DNA of 8,856 nt from Gammaproteobacteria bacterium. GTDB lineage: Bacteria > Pseudomonadota > Gammaproteobacteria > SZUA-229. The notes under the pieces are model-generated. The model made no database searches. It saw only the letters and a program-made list of their open reading frames with translations, and had not been told where the DNA came from. Within the stretch, counting starts at the first letter, position 1, and each line of letters opens with the position of its first letter. Both the position numbers and the translations under genes were made by a program. The stretch covers positions 1-8,856 of the forward strand of contig JAOUQA010000065.1 of assembly GCA_029879605.1 (NCBI GenBank), written 5' to 3'. Positions 1 through 6,651 of this stretch are shown here, piece by piece.

Positions 1-1381
1 GTCGAACAGACTTGTGCGCTTTTTTGAGGATCTTGTTTGAATCCTTTGACATCACCTTGGCATTGATCAGGCCTCGAATGGTATCGTCATCCTCGATGCT
101 CATGATCTTTCCATTATCCAGTAAACGCTGTAGTGCATCTTTACGATCCTGGCGTTGTACTTTTGATGATTCTTCCTGGAGTGCAGCAATTTGCTCGCCT
201 TTTAACAGGTTCGATTCTTTAAAGCCCTGCTCAACCGTGTTACCAAAGTATTTACCTTTATAGTGGTTGGCTGGAGCAAACATACCTGTGGTTGACAGAG
301 CGAATAACAGGATGAAACCCAGTACGAACATGGGGAACTTCTCGAAGATGACTGTGCCCACGTTGACAGTATGTGTGACTTCTTCTTCACGCTTTACATA
401 CCAGACGGCTAACCAGAGTACGATGATAGGTAATACCAGTACACGGGTAATATTGAAAATTTCAGCCACTTTGAGTGTTTCAATACCATCGGGCTGGTAA
501 GCCAGGGCTGCACCAGCAACCTGTGCCGAGTTAAGAATACCTGTACCGGCCCATGCGCCAAACTGTACATAACTCATTCCCAGCAGGTTTCCGATAATAG
601 GGAAGATAAACATACAGCCAACACCCCATATCAGGATGGTGCCGATGGTATAGGCAATCTCGACAGATTTTGCCTGCACTACAGGTGCGGCTGCAACCGT
701 GGCTGATACACCACAGACCCCCATGCCGGCCGATAAAACACCGCCCATAGAATTAGGTACATTACGATGAGCTGATAGCCACAGCACCAGGCCGACAGAA
801 CCCAGCACGAAGAAGCCAATCATGATGATGGACAGGCCACCCAGGTTTTTAAGCTCGGCTGCACTATACAGTGTACCTAGCAGAATAACCCCGGTTTTCA
901 GGCCCAGGCGTGACAGGCGTACCCCGTTTTCGGCCCAGCCAGGAACCTTGAAAACATTGACAATAACGATACCTGTCACAATGCCGAGTACAACGTAATT
1001 TAGCCCCAGGAGTGTGTGGATATATTTATCGGTATTACCAACCTTGCCCATCGACATACTGACTACGGCAATCTCAGGTGCAATAAACCAGCGAACCAGC
1101 ATGGCGATCAGGAGTATGAACATACCGCCTGCCAGGGTGGATGAGTAATAATCCCAGTTGCCTTCTTTATGGCTGCCAAACCATTGCCAGGCCCCAATAG
1201 CAACTGAAACGATACCAAAATAAAGTGGTAGTGTGGTTAATTCCGACAGGTATTTATATTTCTTCCCCGCAGCCAGGTGATCTATATAAGACGCCATATA
1301 GCCGCCATCTGCCAGAAACCAGATAGCGAGCATAATGAGTCCAATATAGAAGAGCGCGGGTGATTTTTGCGTGTAAACCAT
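1..1381 (-). CDS. YeiH-family (putative sulfate exporter family) membrane protein, enlarged form, 3' end outside window
   Basis: Read on the minus strand from ATG at 1381, this is an open frame of 460 codons with no stop before the window edge, so the C-terminus is missing. A strong Shine-Dalgarno GGAGGAA (1387-1393) lies five bases before the ATG and fixes the start. The core resembles the YeiH/PF03601 family of inner-membrane proteins: the segment GVCGVSATVAAAPV (from about residue 221, Cys223) matches the family's conserved G-x-CGxSA...EPV helix region, followed by hydrophobic helices up to about residue 366. Two features differ from the usual protein of roughly 340 residues. About 100 residues with hydrophobic segments (about 8-28, 47-68, 80-100) precede the core, and a charged, Lys/Asp/Glu-rich soluble stretch runs from about residue 370 to at least 460. 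Sulfate export is a family label, not demonstrated here. Family membership is fairly sure; the substrate is unknown. Confidence 0.85.
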   Translation of the reverse strand, partial: MVYTQKSPALFYIGLIMLAIWFLADGGYMASYIDHLAAGKKYKYLSELTTLPLYFGIVSVAIGAWQWFGSHKEGNWDYYSSTLAGGMFILLIAMLVRWFIAPEIAVVSMSMGKVGNTDKYIHTLLGLNYVVLGIVTGIVIVNVFKVPGWAENGVRLSRLGLKTGVILLGTLYSAAELKNLGGLSIIMIGFFVLGSVGLVLWLSAHRNVPNSMGGVLSAGMGVCGVSATVAAAPVVQAKSVEIAYTIGTILIWGVGCMFIFPIIGNLLGMSYVQFGAWAGTGILNSAQVAGAALAYQPDGIETLKVAEIFNITRVLVLPIIVLWLAVWYVKREEEVTHTVNVGTVIFEKFPMFVLGFILLFALSTTGMFAPANHYKGKYFGNTVEQGFKESNLLKGEQIAALQEESSKVQRQDRKDALQRLLDNGKIMSIEDDDTIRGLINAKVMSKDSNKILKKAHKSVR

Positions 1382-1725
1382 ATTGCTTCCTCCGAACAAG
1401 TATTATTATTTAATTAGCGTGACTACTTGTACTACCGGTAAACCATTAACTTCCCTGCTAACGAAACACCTGGCACAACTGAATAATATGGATTACCCGT
1501 ATGACCGCTCCTTTTTAACACTTTGGAAACACTTTTTCCATAAAAATAATGTTTATTTCAGATTTAATAATTAAATTGCTCATTAAAAGATAGAATTCAT
1601 TAAAAATTAACTACATATTAAAGTTTTTTAGATATATAAAATCAGTCTAAATGGGGTTTTAAGGGGTTTTTCGTGGGTTATATTGTGAAATTGAAGAACC
1701 TATATTAACAATAGTTAAAATTGCC

Positions 1726-1766
1726 GGTTAATAAATATAAGAAGTTATTTGAAACTGTTATTAACC
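1726..1766. repeat. 9-bp inverted repeat GGTTAATAA / TTATTAACC
   Basis: GGTTAATAA (1726-1734) is followed after 23 bases by its exact reverse complement TTATTAACC (1758-1766). Just upstream lies a shorter pair of the same type, TTAAC-AATA-GTTAA (1705-1718). The arms are AT-rich, so chance is a real possibility. The wide spacing fits two separated binding sites better than a stable RNA hairpin. Confidence 0.4.
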
Positions 1767-1973
1767 AGGGTAAAGCGATCATCTCAATTCAGTGTCTATG
1801 GTGATTGAGGTCAGGAGTGAATCTGTATCTCAGGCTGACTTTATCCAGGACTCATGCTGTTGCAAAGATTCTGGTCTCGGGGTGAGTATCGACGGTTTAG
1901 ACGGTTTCTGGCTGATAATGCGGTGAAAACTGTGTGATATGAGGGCTATAGCTATGTTATATCTCTTAGCCAG

Positions 1974-1993
1974 TTGTTAAAGTGCGTTAACAA
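1974..1993. repeat. Perfect inverted repeat upstream of pepN (candidate operator)
   Basis: TTGTTAA (1974-1980) and TTAACAA (1987-1993) are exact reverse complements separated by AGTGCG, giving a 20-bp dyad of the size typical for a dimeric repressor or activator. Its right arm contains the hexamer TTAACA used as the -35 element of the candidate pepN promoter, so a bound protein would be expected to affect that promoter. No regulator is assigned. Confidence 0.45.
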
Positions 1994-2013
1994 AACGGGC
2001 AACAGTTTATAAC
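1987..2013 (+). promoter_or_regulatory. Candidate pepN promoter overlapping two inverted repeats
   Basis: TTAACA (1987-1992, one mismatch to TTGACA) and TATAAC (2008-2013, one mismatch to TATAAT) are separated by 15 bases, which is short of the ideal 17. Transcription would start near 2020, giving a leader of about 47 bases. The -35 sits in the dyad at 1974-1993. The -10 sits inside a second dyad, CAGTT-TAT-AACTG (2003-2015). This is judged by eye only. Confidence 0.3.
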
Positions 2014-2015
2014 TG
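2003..2015. repeat. Inverted repeat CAGTT-TAT-AACTG over the putative -10
   Basis: Five-base arms, CAGTT (2003-2007) and AACTG (2011-2015), flank TAT. The repeat covers the whole -10 hexamer proposed for pepN. It is short, and by itself could be chance; its position and the neighbouring dyad at 1974-1993 make it worth recording. Confidence 0.35.
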
Positions 2016-2066
2016 ATAATTACATGACTGAGTTCCACCTGGAACGAGGGAGCAGACTGGATAATC

Positions 2067-4670
2067 ATGGCTAAAGAATCTACACCGAAAACAATTTACC
2101 TGAAAGAATATACCCCCCCGAGTTACTGGGTCGATAGTGTAAACCTGAGATTTGACCTGGGAGAAGAGGAAACACGTGTTGTTTCGCAATTAACGATCAG
2201 GCGAAATGAATCTGTTCCGGCTGGTCAGGGGCTGGTTTTACATGGTGAACAATTACGTCTGGGTGACGTTTTTATTGATGAGCAGAAATTAGCAACAGCT
2301 GATTTTACGGTTGATGATGAACAGCTGGCTATTCCGAATCTGCCAGAAAAATGCGTGCTTAAAATCGAAACATTCATCAAGCCCCAGGAGAATACCTCCC
2401 TGGAGGGGTTGTACAAGTCCAGTGGCAATTACTGTACCCAGTGTGAAGCGGAAGGTTTCAGGAAAATCACCTATTACCTTGACCGTCCTGACGTGATGGC
2501 CACATTCATTACTACCATTGTTGCGGATAAAGAAAAATACCCGGTCCTGTTATCCAATGGTAACCCGGTTGAATCGGGTGAGCTGGAGAATGGCAAGCAC
2601 TTTGTTACCTGGGAAGACCCGTTTAAAAAGCCCTGTTATTTATTTGCCCTGGTGGCAGGTAAGCTGGAATGCGTGACTGACAGTTTTAAAACCATGTCTG
2701 GTCGTGATGTGGATTGTCGTATTTATGTTGAAAAACATAACCTGGATAAATGTGATCACGCCATGCGTTCACTGAAAAAATCCATGGCCTGGGATGAGCA
2801 GAAATACGGTCGTGAATATGACCTGGATATTTACATGATTGTCGCGGTTGATGATTTCAATATGGGCGCTATGGAAAACAAGGGGTTGAACGTATTTAAT
2901 TCCAAGTATGTGCTGGCTAAACAGGATACCGCAACGGATGTTGATTTTATTAATATCGAAGGTGTGATTGGTCATGAATATTTCCATAACTGGAGTGGCA
3001 ATCGCGTTACCTGTCGTGACTGGTTTCAGTTAACCCTGAAAGAAGGTCTGACAGTTTTTCGTGATCAGCAGTTTACCGCCGATATGAATGCAGCCACGGT
3101 GAAACGCATTGATGATGTAAACATTTTACGCACCCGGCAGTTTGCCGAAGATGCCGGTCCTATGTCTCATCCCATTCAGCCGGATTCCTACGTTGAAATT
3201 AATAATTTTTATACGGTAACGGTATATAACAAGGGTGCGGAAATTATTCGCATGATTCATACCCTGCTGGGTGAAGATGGTTTCCGCAAGGGCATGGATC
3301 TTTATTTTGATCGTCATGATGGTGAAGCGGCAACCACGGAAGATTTTATTAAGGCCATGGAAGATGCTAATGAAAAAGAACTGCAACAGTTTCGTCGCTG
3401 GTATCACCAGGCCGGTACACCTGAGTTGAACATTGTTGGCAACTATGATGAATCAGCCAGGCAGTATCATTTAAATGTAAAACAGTCCTCGACTATCAAA
3501 GATAACCAGCCTTTTCATATTCCTTTGTCTATGGCACTGATCAGTGCTGAGGGTGAAACCATTGCTGGCACTGAAAAAATACTGGATGTCACGGAAGCTG
3601 AACAGCAATTTGTTTTTGAAAATATTGAACCTGGTGTTGTGCCTTCGTTGTTAAGAGGTTTTTCGGCTCCGGTAAAGTTGCAGCATAATTTAACCGATCA
3701 GGAGCTGGCTTTTTTAAGCGCCAATGATTCAGATGAATTTAATTGCTGGAACAGTGCCCAGCAGTTAGCCATTAATATCATGCTGGGTTTGATTGAAAAT
3801 TATCGGCAGGGCAAAGTGCTGCAACTGGATGATAGTTTTGTCAGTGCCTTTAAAGCCGTGTTGAATAATACCCAGCTGGATAAAGCACTGGCTGCCCGGG
3901 TATTATCTTTACCCAGTGAAGATTATCTTGCTGAATTAATGACCGTGGTTGATGTGGATGCGATTCATTTTGTGCGTGAATTCTGTCGTTACCAGTTAGC
4001 ACGGCAACTGGAAGCGGATTTATTACAGGTTTTTAATGCGAATTATGCTGAACAGTTTGATTTGTCCGCTGATGCTATGGGGCAGCGTAGTTTAAAGAAT
4101 TTATGTTTATCTTACCTGGTTGAACTCAATAAAGATGAAACCCGGCAGCTGGCGATGTACCAGTATGAGTCGGCTACGAATATGACGGACCAGATGTCGG
4201 CCTTGCGAGCACTGGCTCATCTTGATTGTCCTGAAAGGGAGCGCGTGCTGGCAGATTTTTACCAGCAGTGGAACGAAGACAACCTGGTGATTGATAAATG
4301 GTTTATGGTGCAGGCAACCGCCGCTTTACCTGGTAGTTTAAATCGCATTGCTGATTTGCAGCAGCATGAAGCATTCGATATTAAAGTACCTAATCGTGTA
4401 CGTTCTTTGATTGGTGCATTCAGCCAGGCCAACCCGGTTGTTTTCCATGATAAGAGTGGTGATGGTTATCGCCTGCTGGCCGATTGTGTTATGACGCTTA
4501 ATACTTTGAATCCGCAAATTGCAGCCCGTTTACTATTACCTTTAATTCAGTGGAAACGTTACGATGAGCCGCGACAGTTATTGATGAAAGAACAGTTGAG
4601 TCGCATTGCTGATATGCCTGATATTGCCCGTGATGTGTATGAAATTGTCAGTAAGGGTTTAAGTCAGTAA
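2067..4670 (+). CDS. pepN: Aminopeptidase N (M1 family zinc metallopeptidase)
   Basis: The 867-residue product matches the length (870) and sequence of the Escherichia coli enzyme along its whole length, so this is a confident call. PepN is a cytoplasmic broad-specificity aminopeptidase that removes N-terminal residues from peptides in the last steps of protein breakdown. Visible active-site elements are the exopeptidase motif GAMEN (residues 267-271), the zinc site HEYFH (303-307) with the third ligand Glu326 in KEGLTVF (HExxH-x18-E), and the transition-state-stabilising Tyr387 in NNFYTVTVY. The all-helical C-terminal domain is complete, ending at TAA 4668-4670. The ATG at 2067 is the only usable start, because an in-frame stop lies at 2025. 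The best ribosome site, AGGGAG (2047-2052), is 14 bases upstream, longer than usual. The gene is probably monocistronic, since its downstream neighbour converges on it. Confidence 0.97.
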   Translation: MAKESTPKTIYLKEYTPPSYWVDSVNLRFDLGEEETRVVSQLTIRRNESVPAGQGLVLHGEQLRLGDVFIDEQKLATADFTVDDEQLAIPNLPEKCVLKIETFIKPQENTSLEGLYKSSGNYCTQCEAEGFRKITYYLDRPDVMATFITTIVADKEKYPVLLSNGNPVESGELENGKHFVTWEDPFKKPCYLFALVAGKLECVTDSFKTMSGRDVDCRIYVEKHNLDKCDHAMRSLKKSMAWDEQKYGREYDLDIYMIVAVDDFNMGAMENKGLNVFNSKYVLAKQDTATDVDFINIEGVIGHEYFHNWSGNRVTCRDWFQLTLKEGLTVFRDQQFTADMNAATVKRIDDVNILRTRQFAEDAGPMSHPIQPDSYVEINNFYTVTVYNKGAEIIRMIHTLLGEDGFRKGMDLYFDRHDGEAATTEDFIKAMEDANEKELQQFRRWYHQAGTPELNIVGNYDESARQYHLNVKQSSTIKDNQPFHIPLSMALISAEGETIAGTEKILDVTEAEQQFVFENIEPGVVPSLLRGFSAPVKLQHNLTDQELAFLSANDSDEFNCWNSAQQLAINIMLGLIENYRQGKVLQLDDSFVSAFKAVLNNTQLDKALAARVLSLPSEDYLAELMTVVDVDAIHFVREFCRYQLARQLEADLLQVFNANYAEQFDLSADAMGQRSLKNLCLSYLVELNKDETRQLAMYQYESATNMTDQMSALRALAHLDCPERERVLADFYQQWNEDNLVIDKWFMVQATAALPGSLNRIADLQQHEAFDIKVPNRVRSLIGAFSQANPVVFHDKSGDGYRLLADCVMTLNTLNPQIAARLLLPLIQWKRYDEPRQLLMKEQLSRIADMPDIARDVYEIVSKGLSQ

Positions 4671-4735
4671 TTGCAGTCTGTTTTAAAAACAGGTTGGTAT
4701 TTTAATTATTGTATTGTTGAATGAGTGGTGAAGGT

Positions 4736-5758
4736 TTACTGGTTGAATTCAGAGGTGTTGATGAATTTGCTCAGTGAGCCGGCTTGCGAATGATTGTTTA
4801 ATGCTAACCAGCTATCCTGCAGCGAAGCCGTCCAGTGGATTTCCGGGTTATAACCTAACATCTGGGCTGATTTTTTATTATCCATTGATGGGTTGATGAG
4901 AAAGTCAGTAAAACCACGGGGTAAAAACGCCTGTTGATTATGACGCATGATACTTGTGAAGATACTGTACAGGGGTAACAGCCCGGCAGGTAGTTTTATA
5001 ACCGGTTTGGCCTGTTTGAATTCCCGCTGCAGGAAATTGTAAATGTCTGCCTGGCTGGGAACTTCCGGTCCCAGTATGTTAATGGATTCGTAACTGGGCA
5101 GGGCAGGTGCCAGTGCTGCACGGGTGAAGGCCTGGGCGATATCCCGGCCATCGACCAGTGGGAGATAGCCGTATCGACCACTGACCTGTGGCAGGGCTTT
5201 ATTTGAAATACGACTCAGTAATGCGGGCAATACGCCCAGCGAAAGTTGTTTACCTGAGTAAATGCCGCAGCGTAAGTTCACCACGGAAAATTGTTCACTG
5301 GCGTGGGCTTGCAGAAAATTCTCAACCGCGATCAGGCAATTGATCATGCTGGCATGACGCCTGGGTTTGCCTTCACTCAGTGGATCATTTCTTTGTGCCG
5401 GACGGGTGACGGTGATACTGCTTAAATTTACAAAGCGTTTAATGCGCCATTCAATCGCCCGGTTTATAAGATCAATACTGGGTTCAAGATAGTGTTGCCT
5501 GGATTGTTGTTGATGTGTTTCCAGGCTGGGCCAGCCCGCTGCATGACATATCACATCGATACCGGCTAAAACTCGATCCAGGTAATCTTCATCTCTTAAA
5601 TCACCAACACGAATTTCACCACTATAACCGGCGGGTAGTTTTTGCTTATCCCGGCAGGCGGCAACGACATCGACATCAGGATGATCAATAGCATTTAATG
5701 CCTGGAGGATATGACTGCCGACAAAACCCGTGGCGCCGGTAACAAGAATTTTGGCGAT
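4736..5758 (-). CDS. Extended-SDR-like NAD(P)-binding protein (NAD-dependent epimerase/dehydratase family), non-canonical start
   Basis: The frame encodes a Rossmann-type protein of about 340 residues. Near the N-terminus it has AKILVTGATGFVG with the nucleotide-binding pattern G8-x-x-G11-x-x-G14. A basic segment, CRDKQK, follows the second strand and hints at NADP(H). HAAG (72-75), NLSS (111-114) and VDGRDIAQAF follow, as in COG0451 epimerases and dehydratases. The expected catalytic Tyr-x3-Lys is absent: the aligned region reads HASMINCLIAVE (135-146). No ATG, GTG or TTG occurs in frame before GTG 5554, which would remove the first 68 residues including the whole nucleotide-binding motif. 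I place the start at ATC 5758 because AGGGG (5765-5769) is six bases upstream and the product would begin M-A-K-I-L-V-T-G. ATC 5761 or ATT 5764 are alternatives. The substrate is unknown. The gene converges on pepN with a 65-base gap. Confidence 0.75.
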   Translation of the reverse strand: MAKILVTGATGFVGSHILQALNAIDHPDVDVVAACRDKQKLPAGYSGEIRVGDLRDEDYLDRVLAGIDVICHAAGWPSLETHQQQSRQHYLEPSIDLINRAIEWRIKRFVNLSSITVTRPAQRNDPLSEGKPRRHASMINCLIAVENFLQAHASEQFSVVNLRCGIYSGKQLSLGVLPALLSRISNKALPQVSGRYGYLPLVDGRDIAQAFTRAALAPALPSYESINILGPEVPSQADIYNFLQREFKQAKPVIKLPAGLLPLYSIFTSIMRHNQQAFLPRGFTDFLINPSMDNKKSAQMLGYNPEIHWTASLQDSWLALNNHSQAGSLSKFINTSEFNQ

Positions 5759-5764
5759 GATAAT

Positions 5765-5769
5765 CCCCT
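5765..5769 (-). promoter_or_regulatory. Ribosome binding site deciding the SDR gene start
   Basis: On the minus strand this reads AGGGG, six bases before the ATC at 5758 and directly abutting ATT 5764. Spacing therefore favours initiation at 5758, or an ancestral ATG there changed to ATC by one base. The out-of-frame ATG further upstream on the minus strand would not give the Rossmann frame. Confidence 0.5.
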
Positions 5770-5838
5770 GGTAAAATGTTGGTTCATTTATTTGTTCATC
5801 GTGACTATATCTGATAATTTCTATTTCGACAGTAAATA

Positions 5839-5867
5839 TTGAATCTACTGTGATTAATCAATACAGT
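5839..5867 (+). promoter_or_regulatory. Candidate promoter for the TauE-like / sigma-54 activator operon
   Basis: TTGAAT (5839-5844) and TACAGT (5862-5867) are separated by exactly 17 bases, each matching the sigma-70 consensus at four of six positions. The expected transcription start is near 5874, about 50 bases before the TTG start of the membrane protein gene. An inverted repeat (5847-5867) covers the spacer and the -10. Confidence 0.3.
5847..5867. repeat. Inverted repeat ACTGT-N11-ACAGT containing TGATTAATCA
   Basis: ACTGT (5847-5851) and ACAGT (5863-5867) are reverse complements. Within them lies the perfect 10-bp palindrome TGATTAATCA (5851-5860), offset by 1.5 bases from the centre of the outer pair. 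The spacing does not match LexA (CTGT-N8-ACAG), FNR or CRP sites. It lies between two divergent genes and could serve either of them. Confidence 0.35.
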
Positions 5868-5923
5868 CCTTTAAACTGGGCTTAAAATAGCAGCTCATTT
5901 AAAACAGATAAAGTATCAAGCAA

Positions 5924-6634
5924 TTGGATTCTACTCTTACCCTGACCCAGGTTTTTTTTATTGGACTGGCCAGTACCTTGCATTGCCTTGGTATGTGTGG
6001 CGGCATTGTAGGTGCGCTGAGCTTAAGTTTGCCGGCAGAAGTCCGTGCCAGCCGGATACAGATGCTGGTTTTTGTCAGCTTAATGAATATCGGGCGTATT
6101 TTGAGTTATATGGCGGCGGGACTGGTCGCCGGGGCATTTGGCCTGGAAATACTCAAAGCACTGGGACTGGATAATGCGCACCAGGTACTGAAGTATGTTG
6201 GCGTCATTTTCATGGTCATAATCGGTTTTTACCTGGCTGGCTGGTTTCCCCAGATGGCCCGGGTGGAGAAGATTGGCCAGCCGGTATGGAAAATTTTACA
6301 GCCAGTTGCAAAAAAAATGATACCGATCAATTCCATCCCCAGGGCGTTACTTTATGGTATGGCATGGGGATGGCTACCCTGTGGACTGGTATATGTAGTA
6401 CTATTGTCGACTATTACAGCCGGTTCTGCAGTGCAGGGCGCCAGTATGATGCTGGCTTTTGGGCTGGGTACGCTGCCCACGATGATTTCCGCGGGGTTCA
6501 TGGCGAGCTGGTTGCGACGTTTTGCCAGTTCCCGGAAAACACGAAGAATTATCGGTGTGTTGATTGTGATAATGGCAATAGCCAGTTTATATCTTGGTGC
6601 GGGTTATGATGAACATCAGCACCATCGTCATTAG
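5924..6634 (+). CDS. Sulfite exporter TauE/SafE-labelled membrane protein (COG2836/DsbD_2-like)
   Basis: The 236-residue, very hydrophobic product has about six membrane segments (near 8-28, 48-74, 88-108, 140-163, 168-192, 208-227). Two motifs mark it as the COG2836/DsbD_2 type rather than classical TauE: HCLGMCGG at 20-27 in the first helix and WGWLPCGLVY at 148-157. Relatives often sit near cytochrome cbb3 oxidase assembly genes and are suspected of metal or thiol handling. Sulfite export is a transferred label. The C-terminus DEHQHHRH (229-236) is His-rich and could bind metal. The start is TTG 5924: an in-frame stop lies at 5909, and the first ATG falls inside the HCxGMCGG motif. No clear Shine-Dalgarno precedes it, so expression may be low. 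The sigma-54 activator gene follows after 17 bases, probably in the same operon. Confidence 0.82.
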   Translation: MDSTLTLTQVFFIGLASTLHCLGMCGGIVGALSLSLPAEVRASRIQMLVFVSLMNIGRILSYMAAGLVAGAFGLEILKALGLDNAHQVLKYVGVIFMVIIGFYLAGWFPQMARVEKIGQPVWKILQPVAKKMIPINSIPRALLYGMAWGWLPCGLVYVVLLSTITAGSAVQGASMMLAFGLGTLPTMISAGFMASWLRRFASSRKTRRIIGVLIVIMAIASLYLGAGYDEHQHHRH

Positions 6635-6651
6635 TTTACAGGTAAGTTGAG

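Larger units (their letters stand above)
1394..2066. other. Long intergenic region between divergent genes
   Basis: This stretch of about 670 bases separates the minus-strand YeiH-type gene from pepN. I see no convincing protein gene, tRNA or rRNA. Composition is uneven: roughly 1540-1770 is strongly AT-rich, while 1771-1960 is closer to the flanking genes. The pentamer GTTAA or its complement TTAAC occurs about nine times between 1446 and 1991, several times as inverted pairs (1705-1718, 1726-1766, 1974-1993). A tandem GACGGTTTA/GACGGTTTC lies at 1891-1908. A short open frame (1798-1926) is discussed in the findings. The region should carry promoters for both divergent genes, but only the pepN-side candidate is described, as I found no good -35/-10 pair for the minus-strand gene. 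Confidence 0.8.

Noticed and set aside
1471..1490. TGGCAC, the -24 element of sigma-54 promoters
   Set aside because: The -12 TTGC is absent at the required spacing (the bases there are AATA).
1383..1574. 63-codon plus-strand open frame next to the YeiH-type gene start
   Set aside because: It begins within the ribosome-binding region of the opposite gene, has no ribosome site of its own and shows no recognisable protein features.
1652..1677. GGGGTTTT-AA-GGGGTTTTT followed by GGG, resembling a G-quadruplex or telomere-like repeat
   Set aside because: Only three G-runs are present where four are needed for an intramolecular quadruplex; two copies of a simple motif can be chance.
2113..2119. 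Run of seven C in the 5' part of pepN as a possible phase-variation tract
   Set aside because: The run is short, the frame is intact, and pepN is not a gene type usually under phase variation.
3126..3407. 93-codon minus-strand open frame within pepN
   Set aside because: It is a shadow of the pepN coding frame without a recognisable product.
4678..4692. CTGTTTT-A-AAAACAG between the convergent genes as a bidirectional terminator
   Set aside because: The stem is almost all A-T, leaves little loop, and has no T-run following in either direction.
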